From: Brevibacillus dissolubilis
GTDB taxonomy: Bacteria; Bacillota; Bacilli; Brevibacillales; Brevibacillaceae
Length of the DNA stretch: 64,000 bases
NCBI RefSeq assembly: GCF_006170445.1
Contig: NZ_VCNA01000015.1
Location: forward strand, 62,001 to 126,000
Reading direction: 5' to 3'
In this document: positions 1-8,829 of the stretch, piece by piece
Layout: each line of letters starts with the position of its first letter
Numbering within the stretch: position 1 is the first letter of the stretch
The notes under the pieces: model-generated
What the model was told of the DNA's origin: nothing
Databases searched by the model: none
The model's input: the letters and a program-made list of their open reading frames with translations, nothing else
Program-made: the position numbers and the translations under genes

Positions 1-1002
1 GTCTTCGGAATCGACCATCCCTTTGACGAAGCTGTAGTAGTCAGGGAGCAGGTCGGCGCATTTGCTCATGATCAGGACGCCGTTGGAGTAGAGCTCCAGG
101 CCTTTTTCATATTCCTTCGTGTAGTAATCAAACGGGATTTTCTCTGGGATGAACAGGATTGCATTGTAGCGGACGGCCCCGTCGGCACTGATATGGATAT
201 GCTTGATCGGCTTGTCGAAGCCATATCGCTTTTCATTGTAAAAATTCTCGTAGTCTTCGGCTGTCAGCTCGTTTTTGTTCTTTCTCCAGATCGGAACCAT
301 GCTGTTGATGGTCTGCTCTTCGTGAATCTCTTCGTATTCGTTCTCGCTGTCTTCCTTCGGTCTTCTGCGGGTCGTATCCATTTTGATCGGATAGCGGATG
401 AAGTCGGAGTACTTTTTGATGATGGATCTCAGACGGTAGTCTTCGAGGAACTCATCGTAGTTCTCATCCTCGGTATTTTCTTTGATCTTGAGAATGATCT
501 CGGTACCTACGGAATCCTTCTCGACCGGCTCAATCGTGTAGCCGTCTGCACCTGTAGATTCCCATTTGTAAGCCACATCACTGCCCAGTGCCCGGCTGGT
601 CACGGTCACGACGTCTGCCACCATGAAGGCGGAGTAGAACCCAACCCCGAATTGACCGATGATGTCATGTCCATCCTTGAGTTCGTTCTCTTTTTTGAAG
701 GCCAACGAGCCGCTCTTCGCGATCGTTCCGAGGTTGCTCTCCAGCTCTTCCTTGGTCATCCCAATCCCGGTATCGGTGATGGTGAGGATGCGGTTCTCCT
801 TATCAGCCGCTACCTTGATGTAGTAGCTGTCTTGGTCAAAACGCAGGGCATCGTCAGTCAGTGCCTTGTAATAGATTTTATCGATGGCATCGCTCGCATT
901 AGAGATCAGCTCCCGCAAAAAGATCTCGCGGTGAGAATAGATAGAGTTGATCATCATGTCTAACAGTCTTTTTGATTCTGCTTGAAACTGCTTTTTTTCC
1001 AT
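1..1002 (-). CDS. htpG: Molecular chaperone HtpG (Hsp90), N-terminal part
   Basis: ATP-dependent cytosolic chaperone of the Hsp90 family. The first 334 codons are present; the gene runs off the left edge and full-length HtpG is about 620-630 residues. The translation starts [17 protein letters not shown] and continues with [19 protein letters not shown], the hallmark helix of the Hsp90 GHKL ATPase, in which the Asn binds Mg-ATP. The start codon is preceded by AAAGGAG. A CIRCE operator and a sigma-A promoter lie just upstream, so repression by HrcA is expected. Identification is firm; only the missing C-terminal part is unseen. Confidence 0.97.
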   Translation of the reverse strand, partial: MEKKQFQAESKRLLDMMINSIYSHREIFLRELISNASDAIDKIYYKALTDDALRFDQDSYYIKVAADKENRILTITDTGIGMTKEELESNLGTIAKSGSLAFKKENELKDGHDIIGQFGVGFYSAFMVADVVTVTSRALGSDVAYKWESTGADGYTIEPVEKDSVGTEIILKIKENTEDENYDEFLEDYRLRSIIKKYSDFIRYPIKMDTTRRRPKEDSENEYEEIHEEQTINSMVPIWRKNKNELTAEDYENFYNEKRYGFDKPIKHIHISADGAVRYNAILFIPEKIPFDYYTKEYEKGLELYSNGVLIMSKCADLLPDYYSFVKGMVDSED

Positions 1003-1038
1003 GGTGAGTGTCTCCTTTCAGATAGCCTGTTCGCTCTG

Positions 1039-1065
1039 TTAGCACTCCGATAGATAGAGTGCTAA
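1039..1065. promoter_or_regulatory. CIRCE operator (HrcA binding site)
   Basis: Perfect inverted repeat TTAGCACTC - 9 nt - GAGTGCTAA, which is exactly the CIRCE consensus. It lies between the htpG promoter and the htpG start codon, in the position where HrcA blocks transcription of groE and dnaK in Bacillota. Confidence 0.96.
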
Positions 1066-1076
1066 TATCTATTATT

Positions 1077-1106
1077 TTAATAACATATCCTGTAAGTTTG
1101 TGTCAA
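1077..1106 (-). promoter_or_regulatory. Sigma-A promoter of htpG
   Basis: On the minus strand TTGACA (1106-1101) is followed after 18 nt by TATTAA (1082-1077) with a TG just upstream, an extended -10. The start point would fall next to the CIRCE element. Confidence 0.75.
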
Positions 1107-1247
1107 TATCCAGCGTAATGGGAGTTCTATCCCACAAAAAAATAGGGCATCCCGCACGGTGTCGATTCTTGGAAAATAAGGGCGTCATTTTTTGTCATCA
1201 AATCTTCTGGTTTGTGCGACAAATCGGATTGTTACTAGAAATTTCGC

Positions 1248-1276
1248 TTGATTTAACAGGCCCAAAGTGGTACTAT
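1248..1276 (+). promoter_or_regulatory. Sigma-A promoter of yjlC-ndh
   Basis: TTGATT (1248-1253), 17 nt, TACTAT (1271-1276). The predicted start near 1283 places the Rex-like palindrome in the first transcribed bases. The stretch from 1107 to 1247, between the htpG promoter and this one, shows nothing recognisable. Confidence 0.6.
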
Positions 1277-1290
1277 TTAGAAAGTTTTAT

Positions 1291-1304
1291 GTGAAAATTT
1301 TCAC
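1291..1304. promoter_or_regulatory. Rex-like operator upstream of yjlC-ndh
   Basis: Perfect 14-bp palindrome GTGAAAATTTTCAC. With the flanking T it reads TGTGAA-AATT-TTCAC, the core of the Rex site (TTGTGAA-N4-TTCACAA). Rex senses the NADH/NAD+ ratio and is known to control the orthologous yjlC-ndh operon of Bacillus subtilis. The outermost bases deviate from the consensus. Confidence 0.7.
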
Positions 1305-1356
1305 TAATCTTTTAGGTACGAAAAGATATTCATAAAATATGCAAAGGAGTCTTACT

Positions 1357-1794
1357 ATGTCGAAAACTGCCGAGCAAGTGCTGGAAGTCACCACAGAACA
1401 AAAGACTACCCGGGAACCATTAGACGTTCTTGACCAACTGATGAAACCTGAAGTACAGGAATCTCTGACTATTTTGGTTGAGAATCTGCCAAAGTTAACT
1501 GAAATGGTAACCGTGCTGACCAAAACCTACGATGTAGCGAATGCTCTCGTGAACGATAAAGTCTTCATTGAAGATATCAAAGGCGGCATTAACGAATTCG
1601 TGAAGCCTGTAGAAGCGAAGGCAAAAGAATGCATCGCTACTGCTATCGAAGCCAACGACCGTGCTACCGAAAGCAACGAGACCATCGGCCTGTTTGGCAT
1701 GATCAAAATGCTGAAAGATCCACAAGTACAAAAGGTTCTGCGTTTCTCACAAGCATTCTTGGAAATCATGGGAGAGCGTCAAGCTCGCCGATAA
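1357..1794 (+). CDS. yjlC: DUF1641 protein, YjlC-like partner of NADH dehydrogenase
   Basis: A 145-residue cytosolic protein of unknown biochemical role. The C-terminal part contains GLFGMIKMLKDPQVQKVLRF, the typical DUF1641 motif; the N-terminal half is a charged helical region. The start was set at 1357 because AAAGGAG precedes it by 7 nt; an in-frame ATG at 1339 lies upstream of that ribosome site. It is followed 39 nt later by the type II NADH dehydrogenase gene, the same pairing as yjlC-ndh in B. subtilis. A helper role for Ndh is inferred from this linkage only. Confidence 0.88.
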   Translation: MSKTAEQVLEVTTEQKTTREPLDVLDQLMKPEVQESLTILVENLPKLTEMVTVLTKTYDVANALVNDKVFIEDIKGGINEFVKPVEAKAKECIATAIEANDRATESNETIGLFGMIKMLKDPQVQKVLRFSQAFLEIMGERQARR

Positions 1795-1833
1795 TTCATT
1801 GACATACTTCAATCACGGACGGGGGAAGAAAAA

Positions 1834-3009
1834 ATGAAGAAAGTTCTCATCCTAGGCGGCGGGTATGGCGGTCTGCTTAGTGCGTTAACGGTAAGAAAAT
1901 ATCTGACACCACAAGAAGCTTCTGTGACGGTGATCAACCGTTTCCCAACACACCAAATCATTACCGAGCTGCACCGCTTGGCAGCTGGTAACCTGGATGA
2001 AAAAGCAGTTGGCCTTCCACTGGAAAAACTGCTCCGCGGCAAAGACATCGATCTCATCATCGACTCCGTAGGCAGCATCCAACCAGAAAAGAAAATTGTT
2101 GTAGCAACGAACGGCTTTGAATACACCTACGATATCCTCGTAGTAGCACTCGGCAGTGAAACTGCATTCTACGGCATCGAAGGGATCGAAGAAAACAGCT
2201 TCACCCTCAAATCCGTTGAAGAGGCGAACCGTCTTCGCGCTCACATCGATGCCCGCCTCGAAGCATACAGCCAGTCCAAAGACAAAGCAGATGCTACCAT
2301 CGTTGTCGCAGGCGGCGGTCTGACCGGTATCGAGCTGGTTGGTGAATTGGTGGACATGCTCCCAGAATGGTGCCGCCAAAAGAGCGTAAACTTCAGCGAC
2401 ATCTCCCTCTACTGCGCAGAAGCAGGTCCTTCTATCCTCGCAGGCTTCGAGGCTGAGCTGGTAGAACGCGCGCAATCCAGCTTGGAAAAACGCGGTGTAA
2501 CCTTCCTCACCGGTGTGCCAATCGCTGCCTACAAAGATGGCGCAGTCGAACTCAAAGACGGCCGCACCTTCCCTACCAACACACTCGTATGGACAGCAGG
2601 CGTACAAGGTCACTCCGTTGTGATGAACTCCGGTATCGAAGTAAACCGTGGCCGCGCAACTGTAACCGAAGGCCTCCAATCCACTTCCCACAGCGACATC
2701 TTCCTCGCTGGCGACAGCGCAGTGGTGATGAGCGCAGATGGTCGTCCTTACCCACCAACCGCTCAATTGGCTTGGCAAATGGGTGAGACTGTTGGTTACA
2801 ACATCTTCGCCTACATCAAAGGTCTTGAGATGGAGAAATTCGAGCCTGTGAACTCCGGTAAGCTGGCTAGCTTGGGCCGCAAAGACGCGATCGCATCCGT
2901 AGGTGCAAGCGGAACATTCATGAAAGGCTTCCCAGCTGCTCTGTTAAAAGAAGGCTCTAAGACTCGTTACCTGACTCATATCAATGCACTTTTCGCATAT
3001 GCTTACTAA
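1834..3009 (+). CDS. ndh: Type II NADH dehydrogenase (NDH-2)
   Basis: Single-subunit, non-proton-pumping NADH:menaquinone oxidoreductase bound to the inner face of the membrane. The 391 residues match the family length. The FAD Rossmann motif LILGGGYGG is at the N-terminus, a second GGGLTGIELVGEL motif near residue 160 binds NADH, and LAGDSAVV near 290 is the FAD-binding ATG/GD motif. GGGGAAG precedes the ATG. It is co-transcribed with the DUF1641 gene, and a Rex-like operator at the operon promoter suggests induction when NADH accumulates. A strong terminator follows. Confidence 0.95.
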   Translation: MKKVLILGGGYGGLLSALTVRKYLTPQEASVTVINRFPTHQIITELHRLAAGNLDEKAVGLPLEKLLRGKDIDLIIDSVGSIQPEKKIVVATNGFEYTYDILVVALGSETAFYGIEGIEENSFTLKSVEEANRLRAHIDARLEAYSQSKDKADATIVVAGGGLTGIELVGELVDMLPEWCRQKSVNFSDISLYCAEAGPSILAGFEAELVERAQSSLEKRGVTFLTGVPIAAYKDGAVELKDGRTFPTNTLVWTAGVQGHSVVMNSGIEVNRGRATVTEGLQSTSHSDIFLAGDSAVVMSADGRPYPPTAQLAWQMGETVGYNIFAYIKGLEMEKFEPVNSGKLASLGRKDAIASVGASGTFMKGFPAALLKEGSKTRYLTHINALFAYAY

Positions 3010-3030
3010 GATTTTTACCGTATAAAAATG

Positions 3031-3066
3031 AAAGGCGTCCAACACATGGCTGGACGCCTTTTTTTT
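3031..3066 (+). terminator. Rho-independent terminator of yjlC-ndh
   Basis: Stem AAAGGCGTCCA / TGGACGCCTTT with a 9-nt loop, followed by a run of T. Confidence 0.92.
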
Positions 3067-3073
3067 GTTACCT

Positions 3074-3418
3074 CTATACCTTTTTCACGAACTCGGATTT
3101 CAGCTTCATCGCGCCGAAACCATCGATCTTGCAGTCGATGTCATGATCGCCGTCTACAATCAGACGGATGTTTTTCACTTTTGTCCCGACTTTCAGGACA
3201 GATGAGCTACCTTTTACTTTGAGGTCTTTGATGATGGTTACGGTATCACCATCGTTTAGGATGTTGCCGTTAGCGTCTTTGAAGACTCGTTGTTCTTCTG
3301 CGCTTGCCGTTTCTGCTTCCAGCGACCACTCATGCGCGCATTCCGGGCAGACGAACTGGCCTTGGTCTTCGTATGTATAGGCTGAATTACATTTTGGACA
3401 ATGTGGTAACGTAGACAT
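3074..3418 (-). CDS. PhnA-like zinc-ribbon protein (YjdM family)
   Basis: A 114-residue protein: an N-terminal zinc ribbon (CPKC near residue 8, CPEC near 27) and a C-terminal PhnA domain with [16 protein letters not shown] and [15 protein letters not shown]. Despite the name PhnA, the family is not the phosphonoacetate hydrolase, and its function is unknown. The start was set at the ATG behind GGAGGAAATGTAAAG; the frame stays open for another 55 codons upstream but without a ribosome site. It stands alone, convergent with ndh. Confidence 0.9.
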   Translation of the reverse strand: MSTLPHCPKCNSAYTYEDQGQFVCPECAHEWSLEAETASAEEQRVFKDANGNILNDGDTVTIIKDLKVKGSSSVLKVGTKVKNIRLIVDGDHDIDCKIDGFGAMKLKSEFVKKV

Positions 3419-3483
3419 CTTTACATTTCCTCCTTGAAGTGACTTTTCCAAGTATAGTGGAAATGTAGCAGTTTTTCCACTGC

Positions 3484-4020
3484 ATGCCCCAATTGTTTGG
3501 AAACTGTAATGATTGGATGCAGCAGAAGGAGCGGCTACCGGTTTTTTGGGGGATTCTTTCTGCCCCTGTCGATATTCCGGCAATCATTACGCTAGCGACC
3601 CGTACCATCGACAAAATTGGATTATGTTACGGTTATGAGTGCACTTCTGAAAGTGATAAGAACTTTGTACTGGCCATTCTATCGGCATCAGGAGCCAACT
3701 CGATGGAAGAGAAAATGGCTGCCTTTGCAGCATTACGAATGGTTGAGAATACTGTTATGAAACAAACCTGGAAGCAGATCGCTCAAAAAGCAGTCCAGGA
3801 CAGATTGAGTAACGAGGCAGCCATTATTGCTATTAGAAATCTGGCCAAACAACTCGGTATTCATTTGACAAAACGAAAAGCCCTTCAAGCCATCCCCGCT
3901 ATTGGTGCTTTAGTCGGTGGTTCCGTGAATGGTTGGTATATTAAGGATGTAGGCTGGGCGGCAAGAAGAGCTTTTCAGGAGAGATGGTTAATCGATAACC
4001 AGAAAATCATAGACGCCTAA
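3484..4020 (+). pseudogene. EcsC-family protein, N-terminally truncated
   Basis: The 178 codons match the middle and end of the EcsC family: [24 protein letters not shown], then FVLAILSAS, and a C-terminal LQAIPAIGALVGGSVNGWYIKDVG membrane-like segment. Family members are usually 230-280 residues. Here the frame is closed by a TAG at 3466, no ribosome site precedes the ATG at 3484, and the expected N-terminal helices are missing. Most likely a 5'-truncated remnant, although translation from an internal start cannot be excluded. Its 5' end abuts the promoter region of the divergent PhnA-like gene. Confidence 0.65.
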
Positions 4021-4060
4021 GCTGTGTTAACAATCGCGTATCGTGCCCATAGGAAAGGCT

Positions 4061-4264
4061 TTAGCCACCGATTGAACAGCTTACCGTTACAGCTCCACTT
4101 CTTGGCCTTCTGACAAGCTCGCCTCCGCAATTCGGGCATACCTGATGCATGCTTTCTGTACAGTCATGACAAAATGTGCACTCATGCGTACAGATATAGG
4201 CTACCGAATCGGTTTCGAGTTCTTTTGTACACTTCTCACATTGTTTTCTCATTTCCAAGCCCAT
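4061..4264 (-). CDS. DUF1272 zinc-binding protein
   Basis: A 67-residue protein with eight cysteines in CEKC, CTHECTFCHDC and CPNC-GGELVRRPR, the signature of the DUF1272 family, presumably a small zinc-binding protein. Its function is unknown. The start at 4264 follows AAGGGTGG; an ATG seven codons upstream has no ribosome site. The codons after the RRPR motif form a short non-conserved tail. Confidence 0.85.
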   Translation of the reverse strand: MGLEMRKQCEKCTKELETDSVAYICTHECTFCHDCTESMHQVCPNCGGELVRRPRSGAVTVSCSIGG

Positions 4265-4404
4265 GATAAAATACCACCCTTCCATCTACCATTTCTCTCA
4301 TTGATATTTCGGATCTTGTTGAGAAATTTATTTGTAATGATAAAACCAATTTAATCAAATAATTGGTAATCAGGAAAGACCTAGTTTTACACGTTTACAT
4401 TGCC

Positions 4405-4935
4405 TTACACATGAGCCTGCAAAAAGCCTTTTAACCGATCCTTCTGCCCCAGATGATGACGGTAATGCATCTCAATCAGCTGGTACCACTCTACGGCATT
4501 CAGTGCACCTAATCTCGGGTGTGCAACTTTATGCTGCGGAGAGATCAGGGATAGGGACGGTTCTACTTCCTTCATACGCGCCAGTACCGTGTTCAATCCG
4601 TCTGCGATCTGCTCTTTGCTGACAGGCTGTTGTGGCGTGTGTTGCGGGGAAGCGGGAAGTTTAATCCGCACAGGCGGGAAGGCTCCACGCGTAAACACAT
4701 TTTGACCAGCCTCTGTCTTCTCTTCTGCCGTCACATTCGCCTCATTTTTGCACAACTCAATATTCTGCAACTGCATATACATAGCGGTGTTGATTAAGTG
4801 GAGGTACATCTGACCCAGCGACCACTCATCCTCGCTTGGCTGACGCGTCAACTGCTCCAGGCTGTAGTCGTTTAGCTCTTCCAGATAGTGCTTCGTCAGC
4901 TCTTCAAAACGCTGCAAGGTTTCATTTGTACTCAT
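4405..4935 (-). CDS. DinB-family protein
   Basis: A 176-residue protein of the DinB/YfiT four-helix-bundle superfamily, whose members bind a divalent metal through three histidines and often act as thiol-dependent transferases. Seen here: DEWSLGQMYLHLIN with the first His, and EMHYRHHLGQKDRL near the C-terminus with further His residues. The start is at the ATG behind AGGAGCTGG. It follows the WYL regulator by about 60 nt on the same strand, a common pairing. Substrate unknown. Confidence 0.88.
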   Translation of the reverse strand: MSTNETLQRFEELTKHYLEELNDYSLEQLTRQPSEDEWSLGQMYLHLINTAMYMQLQNIELCKNEANVTAEEKTEAGQNVFTRGAFPPVRIKLPASPQHTPQQPVSKEQIADGLNTVLARMKEVEPSLSLISPQHKVAHPRLGALNAVEWYQLIEMHYRHHLGQKDRLKGFLQAHV

Positions 4936-4996
4936 ATATACCAGCTCCTGTTTAGTGATATCCCTATCATACGAAAACGCTACTGACAGCATTATG

Positions 4997-5947
4997 TCAG
5001 TAGTGTCCGAGCATTTTTTCGGCTTCCTCACGAATTCTACCCCGCAATGATTCAGGCTCCAGTACAACCACATTCGCCCCCCAGCCAAGTATCCATTCTA
5101 GCAGTTCTTCGGGATACCTGACGCGGAAGGTCATGAGCAGCCCATCTGGATGCTCCTCCATGGTGTCCAGGTAAAAATGATTCGCTTCCTTCACCCGATC
5201 GACGATTCCCCGCTTGGCTAACATCCGTACATACACATGCCGGTCGTCTGCTGGCTGGTAATCCTGCAAACGAAAGTCTGCCGGATATTCGTAAGTTTCG
5301 GCAATCACCTGAAGCTCACTCATCCGCGACAGACGGAAGTGCCTGATCTCTTGCCGCAGATCGCACTGCGCGATCAATATCCATGAACCGTGAACAAGCA
5401 CAAGTCCATATGGTGCAACCACCCGAAAACTCTCGCGGTTGCCATCCGGTTCAGGTGCTTTCTTCGTATAGCGGAACTGAACTTTTTTGGTATGTAGCAT
5501 AGCTTGGCGAAGAGCTTCTATTCTTTCCTTTTCGTCCCTGCTATGATCGTGGTCTCGACCAGTCGCCAACAGCCGGACGGTGGAGAGAATCCTGGCTGCT
5601 TCTGAGCGGACGTGACCCGGTAAGATCGCTTCGATCTTGGCGCGGGAGGTCTGGGCATGAGCCTGGTAGTGTGGATCGAACTTCTGCTCGACAAAATGAG
5701 CACCCATCAGCAAGGTGACGGCTTCCTCCGCTGCAAAGCTGACCGGGGGCAGGAAGTATCCATCCATCAAGGAATAGCCCGTTCCCGGTGAACCGATGAC
5801 AGGTACGTTGGCTTCACTCAAGGACTGCATATCCCGATAGATGGTTCTGACGCTGGTCTCGAAGGTGGCGGCCAAATCCTCTGCACGCAGGGTGCCCCTC
5901 CGCTGTAGTTCGAGGACGATAGCTAGGAGACGGTCGGTTTTGTTCAT
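4997..5947 (-). CDS. HTH-WYL domain transcriptional regulator (YafY type)
   Basis: A 316-residue regulator with an N-terminal DeoR-type winged helix (LELQRRGTLRAEDLAATFETSVRTIYRDMQ), a middle WYL domain (VQFRYTKK, then PYGLVLVHGSWILIAQC) and a C-terminal extension that together form a ligand- or nucleic-acid-sensing module. GGAGTTAACC precedes the ATG. It lies just upstream of the DinB-family gene and probably controls that gene and itself; many WYL-DinB pairs are stress-responsive. Ligand unknown. Confidence 0.9.
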   Translation of the reverse strand: MNKTDRLLAIVLELQRRGTLRAEDLAATFETSVRTIYRDMQSLSEANVPVIGSPGTGYSLMDGYFLPPVSFAAEEAVTLLMGAHFVEQKFDPHYQAHAQTSRAKIEAILPGHVRSEAARILSTVRLLATGRDHDHSRDEKERIEALRQAMLHTKKVQFRYTKKAPEPDGNRESFRVVAPYGLVLVHGSWILIAQCDLRQEIRHFRLSRMSELQVIAETYEYPADFRLQDYQPADDRHVYVRMLAKRGIVDRVKEANHFYLDTMEEHPDGLLMTFRVRYPEELLEWILGWGANVVVLEPESLRGRIREEAEKMLGHY

Positions 5948-6106
5948 CGGTTAACTCCATTGAGCAGAATCGGTTTCAAAATCGGATACAGAAGGGGAAT
6001 CCATACCACGGTCTGATTGGGCGGCAAAATGACTCCTCCTTTCCACCTTATTTTTACCTTATCTTAGCAAATCTGGTGATCAACCATGAATACATGATAC
6101 CATGTC

Positions 6107-6141
6107 GATAAAACAAAGCCACTCCTGACAGTAGGAGTGGC
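6107..6141 (-). terminator. Terminator of mmuP-mmuM
   Basis: Stem GCCACTCCT / AGGAGTGGC with a 6-nt loop. On the minus strand it is followed by TTTGTTTTA. The plus side is also T-rich, so it may work in both directions. Confidence 0.85.
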
Positions 6142-6202
6142 CTCTTCATTTTTTATTCGAACGCGTACCACAGCCAGTGTCTTTTAGCGGTTATGCTTTA
6201 TC

Positions 6203-7153
6203 TTATTGCGGATTCCGCCACGTTTTTGCTATCTCTTCAATATGACGAGGCGCTGTTCTGCAGCATCCTCCGATTAGGCGTGCGCCTGCATCGTACCATT
6301 CTTTTGATTTCAGATCAAAATGGCTGCAGGATTGTTCCCCAGACCAGGTTTTCGTCTCTGGCTGATAGGTTTCACCCGAGTTCGGATAGACTAGAATCGG
6401 TTTACCGGTGCTTCCACTCAACTCCCGAATCGCACCTGTAACAACCGTGATTGGCGCACAGTTAAGCCCAATCGCCGCAATCTGTTCACTGCCATCGAAT
6501 ATTCTTGCACACTCCGCCAGCTTGGAGCCGTCACTGATCGACTTCTCATCTAGTAAGGAAAAGGACAGCCATGCATACGTACCCGGAAACTCCCGCAACA
6601 GTGACTCCAATACCTTGGCTTCCTGCAGAGAAGGGATCGTCTCAAAGGCTAACAGATCCGCACCTGCTTCAATTAACGCTGCCATTCTTGGACGATGAAA
6701 TTGTGCCAGTGTCTCATCGGTCACACCGTAGATGCCGACATACTCGGAACCATCTGCCAGATAAGCTCCATAGGGTCCAACTGATGCCACGACCAATGGC
6801 TTCGGTCTGTTCGTCTGCGTATTTTGTCGCCAGAAATCATCTCTTGCTCTCCTAGCAATCAACACAGTCTGCTTAATCAGGTCCACCGCTTCCTCTTCTT
6901 GTATCCCGCGTGCAGCAAAACCTGGAATCGTCGCCTGATAACTGGCCGTAATCGCACAATCCGCACCAGCATGAAAATAGTCAGAGTGAACTTGATAAAT
7001 CAATTCTGGACACTCCAGCAGTACCCGTGCGGACCACAGGGGATCGTCCAAATTACATCCATGTGACTCCAGCTCTGTTGCTAGTGCTCCGTCAAGTATC
7101 ATCATGGAATGCTCAGATAAAATCGCGTCAATTGGATTGGTTTTGTTGGACAT
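6203..7153 (-). CDS. mmuM: Homocysteine S-methyltransferase
   Basis: A 316-residue cobalamin-independent enzyme that methylates homocysteine to methionine, probably with S-methylmethionine as donor. The family signature is clear: MILDGALATELE at the N-terminus, IGLNCAP in the middle, and the zinc-binding GGCCRTAPRHI at the C-terminus. Together with the Cys of GLNC these cysteines hold the zinc that activates homocysteine. It follows the permease gene by about 10 nt, as in the mmuP-mmuM and ybgF-ybgG pairs, and the operon is headed by a SAM-I riboswitch, which supports a role in methionine supply. Confidence 0.95.
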   Translation of the reverse strand: MSNKTNPIDAILSEHSMMILDGALATELESHGCNLDDPLWSARVLLECPELIYQVHSDYFHAGADCAITASYQATIPGFAARGIQEEEAVDLIKQTVLIARRARDDFWRQNTQTNRPKPLVVASVGPYGAYLADGSEYVGIYGVTDETLAQFHRPRMAALIEAGADLLAFETIPSLQEAKVLESLLREFPGTYAWLSFSLLDEKSISDGSKLAECARIFDGSEQIAAIGLNCAPITVVTGAIRELSGSTGKPILVYPNSGETYQPETKTWSGEQSCSHFDLKSKEWYDAGARLIGGCCRTAPRHIEEIAKTWRNPQ

Positions 7154-7163
7154 AATCAGTACC

Positions 7164-8546
7164 TCATTTCTTTAACTTTTGTGTCAGATAGTAGCTCCCG
7201 TAGCAAAGCAGGATGAATGGAACGCCACAATAAAGAGCAATCCGCTGGGTCGGGTCAAAGGCAATCCCAATCAGAGATGCCAGGCAAAGGATAAAAGAAG
7301 CGATCGGTACCAGTGGATAAAGCGGTACACGGTAGACCAGATTCTCTGGGGAGTTCCCTTCTTTTATATATTGTCTGCGGAATAGAAACTGGGAAGCACT
7401 AATACTCATCCACACGACCACCACGGCCAGACCCGAAATTGAAACAAGCACGATATACACCGTGTCTGGTGCCACCATACTGGAGAACAGAGACAATGCT
7501 CCTCCCAACATGCTGAAAATGACTGCATTCAGTGGAACACCCTGCTTGGTCAGCTTTGCAAAAACCGGTGAGATCGTGTTCTTGTCGGCCAGCGACCACA
7601 GCATACGGGAGGAAGCATAAAGACCGGAGTTGGCTGCAGACAGAATCGCTGTCAATATCACAAAATTCATAATATCTGCTGAATAAGGCACCCCGATTCG
7701 TTCCAGAACAGCTACAAACGGGCTCTCCAACACACCTGCATCCGACATAGGCAATAACGCAGATAACACAACAATCGTTCCCACAAAAAAGATGATCAAT
7801 CTCCACAGGGTCGTGCGGATGGCTTGGGGGATCGTTTTTTCCGGATTGACCGTCTCACCGGCTGCGACCCCGATTAATTCCGTTCCTGAAAAGGCAAAAT
7901 TAACGGCCAGCATGGTCATGAGGATCGCAAACGCACCATTCGGAAATAAACCCGCACTTGTCAGGTTGGTCAGGAACGGTGCAGACTCCGAACCAGCCAT
8001 CGGCAGAAAGCCTACCATGGCCGCTCCCCCTACTACAATAAACATCACAATAGCCGCTACCTTGATCGATGCGAACCAGAATTCAGATTCAGCGAATAAT
8101 TTAACCGTCAGTACATTTAAGACAAAGATTAAAATGGCAAACACAGCACTCCAGATCCAGACATTGACCGACGGAAACCATCTCTGCATCAGTAATCCAG
8201 CTGCCGTAAATTCAGAACCAAGGGCAACCGTCCAGGTCAGCCAGTACAACCAGGCTACCGTATATCCAGTTCCCGGCCCTATGTATCTAGCCGCATAGCT
8301 ATGAAACGACCCTGTCTCGGGCATATGTACGGAAAGCTCCCCCAGACACAGCATCACCAGATACACCACCAAGGCACCAATCAGGTACGACAGAATGGTA
8401 CCAAACGGCCCAGCCTGTTGGATCGTGTAACCCGAACTCAGAAATAATCCTGTCCCAATGACTCCCCCAAGCGACAGCATAATCAAATGCCGTGCCTGCA
8501 TCTTTCTTTGAAATTCTTGCTTCTCTCTGTTCTCTGTGTTCTCCAT
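7164..8546 (-). CDS. mmuP: Amino-acid permease, probable S-methylmethionine transporter
   Basis: A 460-residue APC-superfamily permease with about 12 membrane segments. The family signature [20 protein letters not shown] is in TM1, followed by [16 protein letters not shown] and [17 protein letters not shown]. The start was set at 8546 behind AAAGGAGG; the frame is open for 37 more codons upstream, but that part lies in the riboswitch leader. Co-transcription with a homocysteine methyltransferase and SAM-riboswitch control make S-methylmethionine (or methionine) the likely substrate. This is inference, since the family also carries basic and aromatic amino acids. Confidence 0.88.
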   Translation of the reverse strand: MENTENREKQEFQRKMQARHLIMLSLGGVIGTGLFLSSGYTIQQAGPFGTILSYLIGALVVYLVMLCLGELSVHMPETGSFHSYAARYIGPGTGYTVAWLYWLTWTVALGSEFTAAGLLMQRWFPSVNVWIWSAVFAILIFVLNVLTVKLFAESEFWFASIKVAAIVMFIVVGGAAMVGFLPMAGSESAPFLTNLTSAGLFPNGAFAILMTMLAVNFAFSGTELIGVAAGETVNPEKTIPQAIRTTLWRLIIFFVGTIVVLSALLPMSDAGVLESPFVAVLERIGVPYSADIMNFVILTAILSAANSGLYASSRMLWSLADKNTISPVFAKLTKQGVPLNAVIFSMLGGALSLFSSMVAPDTVYIVLVSISGLAVVVVWMSISASQFLFRRQYIKEGNSPENLVYRVPLYPLVPIASFILCLASLIGIAFDPTQRIALYCGVPFILLCYGSYYLTQKLKK

Positions 8547-8571
8547 CCCTAACCTCCTTTGACTCCTGTCC

Positions 8572-8605
8572 AGAAAAACAAAAACGCACTCTATAAAAGA
8601 GTGCG
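8572..8605 (-). terminator. SAM-riboswitch expression-platform terminator
   Basis: Stem CGCACTC / GAGTGCG with TTTTTGTTTTT following on the minus strand, directly upstream of the mmuP ribosome site. It forms when SAM is bound. Confidence 0.92.
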
Positions 8606-8740
8606 CGGACTGGCAAACCCAAACCTTACTTACGCTCTCATCTATCAGGCTCATCACCCGCTGGAATTAGCACAGTGTCTATAACAGACCTGCTGCTGAG
8701 GTTTCGTAGGGCCAGTCCCTCCACCTCTCTGGATAAGAAT
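8606..8740 (-). ncRNA. SAM-I (S-box) riboswitch
   Basis: The leader of mmuP-mmuM contains the S-box core in order on the minus strand: TTCTTATCCAGAGAGGTGGA, GGGACTGGCCC, then ACGAAACCTCAGCAGC, a variable hairpin, GGTGATGAGC and the closing GATAGATGAGAGCG. These are the conserved P1-P4 elements of the SAM-I class. A terminator follows at once, so high SAM should end transcription before the permease and methyltransferase genes. Confidence 0.97.
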
Positions 8741-8748
8741 TTTCACCT

Positions 8749-8777
8749 AATTTATCAATCAATGAGATAATCGTCAA
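8749..8777 (-). promoter_or_regulatory. Sigma-A promoter of the S-box operon
   Basis: TTGACG (8777-8772), 17 nt, TAAATT (8754-8749), just upstream of the riboswitch aptamer. Confidence 0.7.
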
Positions 8778-8829
8778 GATGTTCATTATTTTTTATCAAT
8801 CTAATTAAATGGATGATGTAAGAGTAGGG

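Noticed and set aside
193-963. Long plus-strand reading frame opposite htpG
   Set aside because: It mirrors the htpG coding strand, has no ribosome site and its translation has no protein-like pattern.
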